Assembly: GCF_021495345.1 (NCBI RefSeq)
Contig: NZ_CP099397.1
Coordinates: 1,984,001-2,048,000 of the forward strand
Direction: 5' to 3'
Origin: Pseudomonas hydrolytica
GTDB lineage: Bacteria > Pseudomonadota > Gammaproteobacteria > Pseudomonadales > Pseudomonadaceae
DNA: 64,000 bases
Shown piece after piece: positions 11,352 to 20,620 of this stretch. The notes under the pieces were generated by a model. That model did not search any database. It saw nothing but the letters and a program-made list of their open reading frames with translations, and had not been told where the DNA came from. Made by a program: the position numbers and the translations under genes. Numbering within the stretch: position 1 is the first letter of the stretch; every line of letters begins with the position of its first letter.

Positions 11352-12797
11352 GTGACCAACCTGTTGCTCTACCAACGCATCGCCCAGCAGTTGGCCGAAG
11401 ATATCCGTCGCGGCGTCTACCAGCCGGGCGAGCGCGTGCCTTCGGTGCGCAAGATGAGCGCGCAGCTCAATGTCAGCCACGCCACCGTGCTGCAGGCCTA
11501 CGCCAACCTCGAGGACCAGGGACTGATCCGCGCGCGGCCGCAGTCCGGCTTCTACGTGCACCAGACACCGGCGCTGACCGCACCGACCCCGGATATCGCC
11601 AAGGTTGAGCGGCCAGGTCTGGTCACCCGTGCCAGCATCATCAATCAGGTGCTCACCGAGTCGCGTCGCGAAGGCGTATTCCCGCTCGGGGCGGCGGTGC
11701 CGCATGTCGATTACCTGCCGGTGCGCGCGCTGCACCAGCAACTGGCCAAGGTCACGCGGTTCCACAGTCCGCGCGCCTTCAGCTACATGTTCAGCCCCGG
11801 CTTCGAGCCGCTGCGCCGCCAGGTGGCGATCCGCATGCGCGATGCGGGCGTGGTGGTCGACCCCTCCGAGGTGGTGGTCACCCACGGCTGCGTCGATGCG
11901 CTGCAGATGAGCCTGCGGGTGCTGACCAAGCCGGGCGATCTGATCGCGGTGGAGTCGCCGACCTACTACGGCCTGCTGCAGCTGGCCGATCTGCTGGGGC
12001 TCAAGGTCATCGAGATCCCGTGCGATCCGACCACCGGTATCAGCCTCGAAGCCCTGCAACTGGCCGCCAATCAGTGGCCGATCAAGGCCCTGGTGCTGAC
12101 CGCGCGGCTGTCCAACCCGCTGGGCGGCACCATCCCCGAGGAGCGTCAGCGCCAGTTGCTGCGCCTGGCCGGCGATTACGATTTCCAGATCGTCGAGGAC
12201 GACATCTACGGCGAGCTGATGTTCGAGCAGGGCCCGACCAAGGCGCTCAAGTCGCATGATCGCGACAGCCGGGTGATCTATTGCTCGAGCTTCTCCAAGA
12301 CGCTGTCGCCGGGCGTGCGCATCGGCTGGATCGTCGCTGGCAAGTATCAGGACGAGATCCAGCGTCTGCAGACCTTCTCCACCCATTCGGCGTGCAGCGT
12401 CACCCAGATGGCGGTGGCGGCCTATCTGGAGAACGGCGGCTATGACCGCCACCTGCGGCATATCCGTCAGGAGTACCGCAAGAACCTCAGCGCCTTCCAG
12501 CTGGCGGTGCAGCAGTACTTCCCGGCCGGCACGCAGATGACCCGACCCAAGGGCGGCTTCATTCTCTGGGTCAGTCTGCCGGCGCGGGTCAACACCAAGG
12601 ACCTGCACGTGCGCGCGCTGCAGCAGGGCATCTCGATCGCACCGGGGCTGATCTTCAGCAATACCGAGCAGTTCAACCACTGCGTGCGGCTCAACTGCGG
12701 CATCCCGTGGAATCGCGAGGCCGAAAGGGCGCTGATGACCCTGGGCATGCTGGCCACCCAGCTGTGTCAGGAGGCAGGCGGTTCGTGGGAAGGCTGA
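11352..12797 (+). CDS. MocR/GntR-type PLP-dependent transcriptional regulator
   Basis: A 481-residue fusion of an N-terminal GntR winged helix and a C-terminal fold-type I aminotransferase domain. The winged helix is at about residues 8-75 (RIAQQLAEDIRRGVYQPGER, VSHATVLQAYANLEDQGLIR). In the aminotransferase domain, at about 110-470, the PLP lysine is in SSFSKTLSPGVRIGW. MocR proteins use PLP-ligand adducts as effectors and usually regulate nearby amino-acid or cofactor genes. The GTG start is chosen because TGGAGGAA lies eight bases upstream; the frame opens earlier but without a ribosome-binding site. The gene stands alone here, so its target is not evident. Directly repeated sequences lie in its promoter. 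Confidence 0.9.
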   Translation: MTNLLLYQRIAQQLAEDIRRGVYQPGERVPSVRKMSAQLNVSHATVLQAYANLEDQGLIRARPQSGFYVHQTPALTAPTPDIAKVERPGLVTRASIINQVLTESRREGVFPLGAAVPHVDYLPVRALHQQLAKVTRFHSPRAFSYMFSPGFEPLRRQVAIRMRDAGVVVDPSEVVVTHGCVDALQMSLRVLTKPGDLIAVESPTYYGLLQLADLLGLKVIEIPCDPTTGISLEALQLAANQWPIKALVLTARLSNPLGGTIPEERQRQLLRLAGDYDFQIVEDDIYGELMFEQGPTKALKSHDRDSRVIYCSSFSKTLSPGVRIGWIVAGKYQDEIQRLQTFSTHSACSVTQMAVAAYLENGGYDRHLRHIRQEYRKNLSAFQLAVQQYFPAGTQMTRPKGGFILWVSLPARVNTKDLHVRALQQGISIAPGLIFSNTEQFNHCVRLNCGIPWNREAERALMTLGMLATQLCQEAGGSWEG

Positions 12798-12883
12798 AAA
12801 ACCGCCTGATGGTTTAACCCGAACGATCGCAGGGCTGCGTCTACCTGAGCGAAGGTCTCATGCCATTGCTCAGGAGGTGCACC

Positions 12884-14584
12884 ATGTCCGCTTATTCCCT
12901 GCTGCTCGTTCGCCCGCTCGCCGTTGGATTCTCGGCCGGTGCCCTGCTGGCACTGGCTGCCTGCAGCGCCTCGGCACCGGAGGCCGAGAAAGCGGCCAGT
13001 TCCGTGCCGCCGCAGCCCATTTTGGCGGATGAGCTGGTCGCCGCCACACCCGCCGAGCTGACCCGCAAGCGTGCGGCGCCGCTGGCCGGTCAGCTGGCCC
13101 CCATGCCCAGTTCTGTGGCCGATGCTGCGCTGCCCGGCTATCGCGACGTGCCGCGCGAGCAGTATCAAAACTACCCCGACAATCCGGTCTTCGCTGTCAG
13201 CGAGACGCCGGTGTCCACCTTCAGCATCGATGTCGATACCGGCAGCTACGCCAACGTGAGGCGCTTTCTCAATGGCGGCCAGCTGCCGCCGAAGGACGCG
13301 GTGCGTCTGGAGGAACTGGTCAACTACTTCCCCTATGCCTATCCCTTGCCGCAGGGCGATGCGCCCTTCGGCGTCAGCACCGAACTGGCGGTGACGCCGT
13401 GGAACCCGCAGACCCGCCTGCTGCGCATCGCCATCAAGGCGTCGGACCGCAGCGTCGAGGAGCTGCCGCCGGCCAACCTGGTGTTTCTGGTGGATGTCTC
13501 CGGCTCGATGCACCGCCGCGAAGGCCTGCCGATGGTGCAGGGCACCCTGAAGCTGCTGGTCGACCAGTTGCGTCCGCAGGACCGCGTATCGCTGGTTACC
13601 TACGCCGGCGCCACTCAGGTGGTGCTGGACTCCACGCCCGGCAGCGACAAGGCGAAGATCCGTGCGGCCATCGATCAACTGACGGCAGGCGGCTCCACTG
13701 CCGGTGAGTCGGGCATCCAGCTGGCCTATCAGCAGGCGAGCAAGCACCTGATCGAGGGCGGCATCAATCGCATCCTGCTGGCCACCGATGGTGACTTCAA
13801 CGTCGGCATCAGCGACTTCGAAAGCCTCAAGCAACTGGCAGCGGACAAGCGCAAGACGGGCGTTTCCCTCACCACCCTGGGCTTCGGCGTGGACAACTAC
13901 AACGAGCGCCTGATGGAGCAGTTGGCCGATGCCGGCAACGGCAACTACGCCTACATCGACAACCTGCGCGAGGCGCGCAAGGTGCTGGTGGATCAGCTCG
14001 CGTCGACCCTCGCCACCGTGGCCAGCGACGTGAAGCTGCAACTGGAGTTCAACCCGAGCGAGGTCAGCGAGTACCGCTTGCTGGGCTACGAGAACCGCGC
14101 ACTCAAGCGCGAGGATTTCAGCAACGACAAGGTCGATGCCGGCGAGATCGGTGCCGGGCACACCGTCACCGCGCTGTACGAGGTCGTCCCGGCCGGAGGC
14201 AAGGGCTGGCTGGAGCCGCTGCGCTATCAGAGCAGCGCTCAGCCAGCGGGCAAGAGCGGCGAGCTGGCCTGGCTGCGGATTCGCTACAAGGCGCCGGGGG
14301 AGGCGAGCAGTCGCCTGCTGGAACGACCCATTGCGCGCAACGAGGCGAAACCGGTTGCGGCCGCCAGCGAGGATCTGCGTTTCGCCGCCGCGGTGGCAGC
14401 CTTCGCCCAGCAGCTCAAGGACGGCCGCTACACCGGCGACTTCGACCTGGCGCAGAGCATCGCGCTGGCCCGCTCGGGCAAGGGTGAGGATCGCTTCGGC
14501 CTGCGCGGCGAGTTCATCCAGCTGGCCGAAATTGCCCAGAGCCTGCACACTTCCGGCTCCACTCCAGTACGAGTTCAGCAGTGA
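12884..14584 (+). CDS. VWA-domain lipoprotein, YfbK-like
   Basis: A 566-residue protein. The signal peptide ends in a lipobox (LALAAC, Cys at about residue 27), so the protein is predicted to be membrane-anchored in the periplasm or outer membrane. An N-terminal YfbK-type domain (STFSIDVDTGSYANVRRFLN near residue 110) is followed by a von Willebrand factor A domain at about 190-360. The MIDAS metal site is FLVDVSGSMH, with T and D ligands further on (STAGESG, LLATDGDFN). A DUF3520-like C-terminal region follows. The ATG has CAGGAGGTG upstream. The stop overlaps the GTG of the ECF sigma gene, so this is the first gene of a coupled trio. The function is unknown; VWA domains mediate protein binding. 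Confidence 0.88.
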   Translation: MSAYSLLLVRPLAVGFSAGALLALAACSASAPEAEKAASSVPPQPILADELVAATPAELTRKRAAPLAGQLAPMPSSVADAALPGYRDVPREQYQNYPDNPVFAVSETPVSTFSIDVDTGSYANVRRFLNGGQLPPKDAVRLEELVNYFPYAYPLPQGDAPFGVSTELAVTPWNPQTRLLRIAIKASDRSVEELPPANLVFLVDVSGSMHRREGLPMVQGTLKLLVDQLRPQDRVSLVTYAGATQVVLDSTPGSDKAKIRAAIDQLTAGGSTAGESGIQLAYQQASKHLIEGGINRILLATDGDFNVGISDFESLKQLAADKRKTGVSLTTLGFGVDNYNERLMEQLADAGNGNYAYIDNLREARKVLVDQLASTLATVASDVKLQLEFNPSEVSEYRLLGYENRALKREDFSNDKVDAGEIGAGHTVTALYEVVPAGGKGWLEPLRYQSSAQPAGKSGELAWLRIRYKAPGEASSRLLERPIARNEAKPVAAASEDLRFAAAVAAFAQQLKDGRYTGDFDLAQSIALARSGKGEDRFGLRGEFIQLAEIAQSLHTSGSTPVRVQQ

Positions 14585-15153
14585 ACGCACCTCTCACGGA
14601 TGACGACGCCGCCTTGCTGCGGCGTTACCGCCGCGGCGACGCGGCGGCCTTCAATGCGCTGTACCAGCGCCACAGGCTGGGTCTGTTCCGCTTCCTGCTC
14701 GGCCTGTGCGGCGATCACGCCCTGGCCGAGGAAGTGTTTCAGGAAACCTGGATGAGCCTGGTGCGCAGCCAGAGCGAACAGCGCGAGGCGGTGCTGTTCA
14801 AGACCTGGCTGTACCAGATCGCGCGCAACCGTCTGATCGACCATTGGCGCAAGACGGGCCGGCATCAGGCCGGGCACGACGAATACGACGAGCGCCAGCA
14901 TGCCCAGGCTGACCCGCAGCCCGGCCCGGAGCAGCAGTGGGGCCTGAGCCGCGACAGCGAACGGCTGCAGGCGGCGCTGGCCGACCTGCCGGAAGATCAG
15001 CGCGAAGTCTTTCTGCTGCGCGCCCATGGCGACCTGGAACTGAACGAGATTGCCGAGTTGACCCGCACGCCGGCCGAGACGGTCAAGAGCCGTCTGCGCT
15101 ATGCCCTGCAGAAACTGCGCCGGCTGCTGGCCACCGAGGAGTTGTCCGCATGA
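14581..15153 (+). CDS. ECF-type RNA polymerase sigma factor
   Basis: A 190-residue group IV sigma factor. Region 2 spans about residues 15-90 (AFNALYQRHRLGLFRFLLGL, AEEVFQETWMSL, TWLYQIARNRLIDHW) and region 4 about 135-185 (LPEDQREVFLLRAHGDLELN, EIAELTRTPAETVKSRLRYA). The GTG start overlaps the stop of the VWA gene (GTGA), and its own stop overlaps the ATG of the next gene (ATGA). This tight coupling suggests that the flanking products control its activity. No other ECF-type promoter motif was recognised in the window by eye, so its regulon is unknown. Confidence 0.93.
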   Translation: MNAPLTDDDAALLRRYRRGDAAAFNALYQRHRLGLFRFLLGLCGDHALAEEVFQETWMSLVRSQSEQREAVLFKTWLYQIARNRLIDHWRKTGRHQAGHDEYDERQHAQADPQPGPEQQWGLSRDSERLQAALADLPEDQREVFLLRAHGDLELNEIAELTRTPAETVKSRLRYALQKLRRLLATEELSA

Positions 15154-15839
15154 CCCATGAACGAGAACCGCTGGATCACGAACAGGCGCTGCTGGCGCAT
15201 TTCCGTGCCCATGGCAGCGGCGAACCCTCGGCCGAGCTGGATGCACGCATTCTGGCAGCGGCTAGTGCGGCTGCCCGCGAGGCGCAGCAGGCCGAAGCCG
15301 CCAGCAACAAGGTTGGCTGGGCGCAGCGTTTGCACCAGTGGCTGTTCGGCAGCGGCCGGCAGCGCTGGTCGGTGGCGGTAGCCGGGCTGGCCTGCGTCGG
15401 CATCGGTGTCAGCCTGACCTGGCGCACCCTGGAGCAGGCGCCGGATACCTTCGATGCAGTCCCGCCCAGCGTGCTGATGAGCCCGGCTGCACCGGCTCCG
15501 ATGGCGGCCAAGCGTGCGGCAGAGCAGGAGGCGGTTGCTCCCATGGCGGCGCCGCAGGAGCGCATGAAGAGCCAGGCCATGGCACGCCAGGCGCCGTCTG
15601 CCGATATGGCCGAGGCACCGATGGCCAGCGCCGCCGCAATCGCTCCGATGGCTGAGCTGGTGATGCAGAGCGAACCGCGCGAGGCGTTGCTGCGTTTGCT
15701 TGAGCTGCGCAGGGCTGGCGATCAGGAGCAGGCGCAGCGGCTGTTGGAGCAGCTCCAGGCCGACCATCCGCAACTGGATATCGAAGCCGAGCTCGCGCAT
15801 CTGGCGTCTGAAAGCGGCGAGGTGGGCGAGGACCGGTAA
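15150..15839 (+). CDS. Single-pass membrane protein, candidate anti-sigma factor
   Basis: A 229-residue protein not recognised as a named family. It has a cytoplasmic part of about 70 residues, one transmembrane helix (WSVAVAGLACVGIGVSLTW near 72-92) and a periplasmic Ala/Pro/Met-rich linker with repeated APMA units (about residues 110-170). A helical C-terminus follows (LLRLLELRRAGDQEQAQRLL). It overlaps the ECF sigma gene by 4 bp. The topology and position fit a transmembrane anti-sigma factor, but no zinc-binding HxxxCxxC motif is present. The anti-sigma role is inference. Confidence 0.68.
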   Translation: MTHEREPLDHEQALLAHFRAHGSGEPSAELDARILAAASAAAREAQQAEAASNKVGWAQRLHQWLFGSGRQRWSVAVAGLACVGIGVSLTWRTLEQAPDTFDAVPPSVLMSPAAPAPMAAKRAAEQEAVAPMAAPQERMKSQAMARQAPSADMAEAPMASAAAIAPMAELVMQSEPREALLRLLELRRAGDQEQAQRLLEQLQADHPQLDIEAELAHLASESGEVGEDR

Positions 15840-15919
15840 ATGTCGTGTAAGTCGGCTTGCCAGTTGGCGCCAAGCAGGGGAGCATGGGGCAGTATGTTGA
15901 TCGAGTTGCTGCTGTCCCC

Positions 15920-16435
15920 ATGATGCGTAGAACCTGTCTAACGCTCGTATGCCTGGCTTTGCTGAGCGGCTGCGAGCCCGCCCCGGAGCCCGCTGCGGAG
16001 AAGCCCGAAAGCGCCGCTCCCGCTGTCGTTTCGCCAGCCCCCGCGGCACCGGCGGATGTGACGGTGAGCGAGCCGGACGAGGCGCCGGCTCCGGTCATTG
16101 CGCCCAAGCCCGAGCCGGCGGAGCCCGCCAAGCCCAAGACCGCGGACAAACCGCAAGCGCGGGCCAAGCCCCCGGCCAAGGCCAAACCCGCCATCGCTCC
16201 CCAGCCAGAACCCCGGTTGGCGCTGGATCTGAGCGTGCCGCAGGAGGTGTTCGAGCAGGCGCTGGAAAGCGAAACCAGCGAGGATATCTCGCCCCTGTTG
16301 CCGCCGATGTTCGGTGAGAAACCCGAAGTCCAAAGCCCGTTCCAGATCAGCGGTCGGCTGATCAACAACGAGCGGGTGGACGACTACTGGGATTCCATCG
16401 AAGGCGCCGAGGTGCAGTTCGAGTTCAGGCGGTAG
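15920..16435 (+). CDS. Pro/Ala/Lys-rich putative lipoprotein
   Basis: A 171-residue protein with a short signal sequence and a lipobox-like LLSGCE (Cys near residue 18). A low-complexity Pro-Ala-Lys-Glu linker follows to about residue 95, then a compact C-terminal segment (LDLSVPQEVFEQALESET, DISPLLPPMF, ISGRLINNERVDDYWDSIEG). The linker resembles a periplasm-spanning spacer. The start is ambiguous: ATG at 15884 in the same frame has a better ribosome-binding site (CAGGGGAG) and would add 12 residues before the signal sequence. No known function. It lies 80 bp after the sigma-factor module and may belong to it. Confidence 0.7.
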   Translation: MMRRTCLTLVCLALLSGCEPAPEPAAEKPESAAPAVVSPAPAAPADVTVSEPDEAPAPVIAPKPEPAEPAKPKTADKPQARAKPPAKAKPAIAPQPEPRLALDLSVPQEVFEQALESETSEDISPLLPPMFGEKPEVQSPFQISGRLINNERVDDYWDSIEGAEVQFEFRR

Positions 16436-16558
16436 GCTTCCGTTCGTCATATTTGGCTATGCACGATCGAGGCAGAGTGCGGGCTGGCTCAATCCTGCGC
16501 GTGCGGGGCGCTGCTATCATCGCAGCCTCTATCTGAGTCACTGGCAAAGGAGTGCCGA

Positions 16559-18652
16559 ATGTCGTTGATGCTCGATGAGCACGAAAGCTCTACGCAAGCT
16601 AAAGTCCTGCTCACCCTGCTGAGTTTCGTTATTCCACTGGCTGTTGGGATCTTTGTCCCTTGGTGGTACTCGTGGGGGATCGTGCAAGCCATCTTGATCG
16701 CGACCACAATCATCGTGGTTGCCGGACACCCTGAGTTCGTCAAACGCCTCCCAGTCCCTCTGATGAGCATGGTCTTGGGGCTCAGCTTTCAGTTATGGGG
16801 AACTACTTCCGGCTTTCTCGGGTTCGCTGTCGGACTGTTCATCCTGATTTTCAGCTGGGTACATCTGTACGTCTGGATGCGGTTTCTGGGACTTGTCGTC
16901 AAACGTCAGGACGTCACTCTGCGCTTTCAGGGAGTTGCTCTCTCGCTGCAAATTGCCCCCCATTCGGGCTACCTACCCAAATATGGCACCGCCTGGCTGG
17001 CCAGAACCATAGCTGGCTTTGCCTGGGCGGTTGATGGCCGGGTGGCCAAGCAGCCACAGGCTGGAATCGATCAGTGGTCCCGCCCCATCGTCCAGGTAAT
17101 GGCGTCTTCGCCTGCGCCAATCGAGCCGCCCGCGGTCGTCAGCATCCCTGCGCCGGGGCGCAGTTGTCAGGGCCAAGTCGATGCCAGCGGTCACTTGATC
17201 TTCAGTGCACCGCAGGGCAGCCGCACTCTGCGGGGCGAGCCGTTCAGCACGGTGGGTGGCCAAGGCGAGTCCGGTCATAGCCTTTGGCTGGATGAGCAGC
17301 CCACCGGACTGCTGCTCAATCAGGGCGCTTCGGTACTATGGAGTGAAGACGATCAGGCGCTTGTCTGTCGCGCGCGAGCCGAGAGCCAGTCGGTGGAGGA
17401 AAGCGCTACCTGGCTGTGGCGAGTAGCCTCCGGTTGGCGTCCGCTGGAGGAGCCCTGGCAATCGCTCGTCGATGAACCCGTACTGGAGTGGAGCACGCCC
17501 TGTCGTCTGGAGGATGAGCGTCTCTTCTACGAGGCGCTGATGCATGGGGCGGAAACGGAAAAGCCTATGGCTCTGACACTGTGCATCGAGCTGGATGGGG
17601 AGCATGCGGGCGTCGTGTCGCTGCAGCTGCCGTCGATGCAAGGTGGCGCGCAACCCTGCCTGACCCTGCTGCGCAAGAGCCGCGATGGCCGTCGTCATGC
17701 CTTTGCCTGCCATGTCGGCGCCTGGCGGTTGCCGGGGCAATGGTGTCTCGATCACCGCGTTTCGGACTGCGGGCGTTATCTGGCCTTGATCGCCTTTGCC
17801 GAGGCGCCCGCCGTTCCGCATCAACTGGTTGTGGCTGATGTGCTGGCGCGGCGCCTGCTGAGGCTCGACGAGCCGCTGCTGATCGCCGGGCTGCAGGCGT
17901 TCGAAGACGGCGTCATCAGCCTGCAGCAGATAGTCGGCAGGCAGGCAACTGCCCTTGGTGCCGGTCCCTTGCCGCGCCTCGAGGCGCTGGCGCCGGCAGC
18001 GCAACAGGCCGACGCCTTCGTTGCGGTTGGCCGCTTGCATCATCGGACCGTGCAGGTGGCGGTCGATGCCTGGTCGTTGCGTCTGCTGCCAAATTGGCGT
18101 CTGGAATGGCGCCCTGTGCCTGCCAGTGCTCAGGGCGATTACCTGCTCGCTGCACCCGGTGCAGGCGATGCCGCCTGGCTGTTCGGACTGGACAGAAAAA
18201 TGCATGAAGGCAGTGGGCTTGTGCCGGGTGGTGCCTGCGTCCTGACCGCCTCCGGTTGTGGTATCGCGGATCTGGCACCCTCGATGGCCTGGTCGGCGGA
18301 CGGCCGCTATCTGGCGTTGAGTCGCCGGGTGATCAGCGAGGAGACCATACAGTGGCACCTGTTGCTGCTGGATATCTGGGAGCATACGCTGCGCTACAGC
18401 GTCCGGCCCCTGCCTACGATGCCGTGCTTCGAGGCGTTCGATGCTAACGGCCTGCACGTCAGTGGTGTCGAGCACGAGGTGCAGTTGATCACGATGGAGA
18501 GGTTGCTGGCACTGCCCCGACAGATGCTGATCCGCAGTGGCGATGTCTGGCTGCCTGCCGAACAGCTTAGCGATGCGGTGCACTGGCAGCGCCTGGACAG
18601 CGCACACTTGCAAAGCTGGCGCTCGCCTGAGGTCGAGCCATCTCGGGCGTAG
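16559..18652 (+). CDS. Large membrane protein with propeller-like C-terminal part, unrecognised
   Basis: A 697-residue protein that I do not recognise. Four hydrophobic segments lie near residues 13-33, 37-56, 64-80 and 83-105. A long soluble part of about 590 residues follows. At least two segments there resemble TolB/WD-type blades: SDCGRYLALIAF followed by LVVADVLARRLLRL, and WSADGRYLALSRRV followed by LLLLDIWEHTLR. The start has AAAGGAG upstream. Its 5' third is visibly richer in A and T than its neighbours. It is monocistronic, tail-to-tail with atuH (8 bp apart). No catalytic motif is evident. Confidence 0.75.
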   Translation: MSLMLDEHESSTQAKVLLTLLSFVIPLAVGIFVPWWYSWGIVQAILIATTIIVVAGHPEFVKRLPVPLMSMVLGLSFQLWGTTSGFLGFAVGLFILIFSWVHLYVWMRFLGLVVKRQDVTLRFQGVALSLQIAPHSGYLPKYGTAWLARTIAGFAWAVDGRVAKQPQAGIDQWSRPIVQVMASSPAPIEPPAVVSIPAPGRSCQGQVDASGHLIFSAPQGSRTLRGEPFSTVGGQGESGHSLWLDEQPTGLLLNQGASVLWSEDDQALVCRARAESQSVEESATWLWRVASGWRPLEEPWQSLVDEPVLEWSTPCRLEDERLFYEALMHGAETEKPMALTLCIELDGEHAGVVSLQLPSMQGGAQPCLTLLRKSRDGRRHAFACHVGAWRLPGQWCLDHRVSDCGRYLALIAFAEAPAVPHQLVVADVLARRLLRLDEPLLIAGLQAFEDGVISLQQIVGRQATALGAGPLPRLEALAPAAQQADAFVAVGRLHHRTVQVAVDAWSLRLLPNWRLEWRPVPASAQGDYLLAAPGAGDAAWLFGLDRKMHEGSGLVPGGACVLTASGCGIADLAPSMAWSADGRYLALSRRVISEETIQWHLLLLDIWEHTLRYSVRPLPTMPCFEAFDANGLHVSGVEHEVQLITMERLLALPRQMLIRSGDVWLPAEQLSDAVHWQRLDSAHLQSWRSPEVEPSRA

Positions 18653-18660
18653 CGTTTCGC

Positions 18661-20487
18661 TCAGAAACGATAGGCCTGCCGTGCGATGGCCGCGTGCAGT
18701 TCGCCATCGAGCGGCTGGAAGCTGTCCGAGCCGGGCAGGCGCACGTAGAGCGGGCCATCGACTTTGCTCGGGTCGTAGCCGGCCTGCTTGAGGTCGGTTT
18801 TCTTGTACTTGAAGGTCCCCGTGGTTTCGACTTCGCCGAGTAGGCGTACGAACAGCGGCGCGGCGTAGGCGGGCAGTTCGGCATCGAGGTGAGCGGCCAG
18901 CGCCGCGCCATCTAGCATGCAGCCTGGCGCCAGACGTAGTGCTGCCATGCCGCAGCGGCCATTGGTGCCAGGAATCTCCACACCGTAGACCACCGCATCC
19001 TCCACCCCGGGGAAGGCGCCGAGCACGTTTTCCACCTCGGTCGTGGAGACGTTCTCGCCCTTCCAACGGAAGGTGTCGCCGAGGCGGTCGACGAACTGCG
19101 CGTGCTTGCAGCCGATGTCGCGCATCAGATCGCCTGTGTTGAACCAGGCATCGCCCTTCTTGAACACGTCGCGCAGGATCGCCGCCTCGCTCTTGGCCGG
19201 ATCGGTGTAGCCGTCGAAAGGCCACTTGGCGCTGATTTCGCTGATCAGCAGGCCTGCTTCGCCCTTGTCGGCCTTTTGCAGAAAGCCTTTCTTGCCGCGC
19301 ACGGGGCGGTCGTTTTCCAGGTCGTAACGGACGATGGCGTAGGTCGCCGGGGTGTAACCGACGGTATTGTCGAAGTTGAAGACGTTGGTGAAGCCGATAT
19401 TGCCTTCGCTGGAGGCATAGAACTCGGTGATCTGCTCGACGCCGAAGCGCTGCTTGAACTCGGCCCAGATCGACGGGCGCAGGCCGTTGCCGATCATGCA
19501 GCGCAGGCTGTTGTTCCTTTCGCTATCGGTCTCCGGCTGGTTGAGCAGGTAGCGGCACAGTTCACCGATGTAACCGAAGCAGGTGGCCTGGTAACGCGCC
19601 ACGTCGCTCCAGAAGGCGCTGGCGGAGAACTTGCGGCGCAGGGCGATGGCCGCGCCGCCGGCCAGGGCCGCGCTCCAGCATACGGTGACGGCGTTGTTGT
19701 GGTAGCAGGGCAGGGTGAGGTAGAGCACGTCGTGCTCGTTCAGGGTCAGGCCGGAATGGCCGAAGCCGCCATAGGCCTTGATCCACTTGCCATGACTCAT
19801 GATCGAGGCCTTGGGCAGGCCGGTGGTGCCGGAGGTGTAGATCAGGAAGCAGGCATCCTTCATGCGTACGTGCTGGCTGTCCGGAGGGTTGTCCTGGGCC
19901 TGGCCGGCGGCCAGGTGCATCAGGTTGAGCCAGCCATCTGGCGCCTGGCCGGGATCGCCCAGGCAGTCCTGGTCGGCGATCCAGTAGCGTTTGGCTTGCT
20001 GATTGTGCAGTTGCGCGGCGATTTCCTCGAAGGCGCCGAGCAGTTCGTCGCCGATCACCAGAAAGCCGGGTTCGACTAGGTTGAAGCTGTGCGCCAGCAC
20101 CTTGCCGCGCTGGGTGGTGTTGATCAGCGCGCCCACGGCGCCGAGCTTGCTCAGGGCGGCGAGGATCGCCAGCAGCTCCAGGCGGTTCTCCAGCATCACC
20201 GCCACCACGTCGCCATGGCGGACGCCTTCGGCCTTGAACGCCCAGGCCAGGCGGTTGGCCCAGGCATTGAACGCGCGGTAGCTGAGCTGGCGGTTTTCGT
20301 CCATCAGCGCCGGGCGTTCAGGATGGCGTTCGGCGGCGCGTTGCAGCGCCCAGGCCAGCGACAGGTTCTTCTCGCGGTTGCGGATGCCGGCGTAGTACAG
20401 GCCGCGCAGCATGCGCGGCACACGCGGCAGGTGCTGCGGCAGGTGGGCCAGGAAGCGGAAGGGCGAAATCAGATCGGCTTGGCTCAT
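18661..20487 (-). CDS. atuH: Long-/very-long-chain acyl-CoA synthetase of the atu cluster
   Basis: A 608-residue AMP-forming acyl-CoA synthetase. The AMP-binding motif YTSGTTGLPKASIMSHGK is near residues 215-232, ITEFYASSEGNIGF near 350, and the C-terminal motif WFNTGDLMRDIG near 440. The last gene of the P. aeruginosa atu cluster is also an acyl-CoA synthetase (AtuH). It presumably activates citronellic/geranic acids or downstream fatty acids to CoA thioesters, with ATP giving AMP and PPi. It is separated from atuG by 222 bp holding REP palindromes, so it may be transcribed separately in part. Confidence 0.88.
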   Translation of the reverse strand: MSQADLISPFRFLAHLPQHLPRVPRMLRGLYYAGIRNREKNLSLAWALQRAAERHPERPALMDENRQLSYRAFNAWANRLAWAFKAEGVRHGDVVAVMLENRLELLAILAALSKLGAVGALINTTQRGKVLAHSFNLVEPGFLVIGDELLGAFEEIAAQLHNQQAKRYWIADQDCLGDPGQAPDGWLNLMHLAAGQAQDNPPDSQHVRMKDACFLIYTSGTTGLPKASIMSHGKWIKAYGGFGHSGLTLNEHDVLYLTLPCYHNNAVTVCWSAALAGGAAIALRRKFSASAFWSDVARYQATCFGYIGELCRYLLNQPETDSERNNSLRCMIGNGLRPSIWAEFKQRFGVEQITEFYASSEGNIGFTNVFNFDNTVGYTPATYAIVRYDLENDRPVRGKKGFLQKADKGEAGLLISEISAKWPFDGYTDPAKSEAAILRDVFKKGDAWFNTGDLMRDIGCKHAQFVDRLGDTFRWKGENVSTTEVENVLGAFPGVEDAVVYGVEIPGTNGRCGMAALRLAPGCMLDGAALAAHLDAELPAYAAPLFVRLLGEVETTGTFKYKKTDLKQAGYDPSKVDGPLYVRLPGSDSFQPLDGELHAAIARQAYRF

Positions 20488-20620
20488 GGGGCTCGCACTT
20501 GGGCTGTTATGAATTGGAGGCGAGTCCTGACTCTAGTCAGCCTGGCGCGCACCAGCCATGGCCCAGGTGCGTTCAGCGGTGGGCAGATCGGCAAATACGC
20601 ACCCTACGGGGCGGCGCCTG

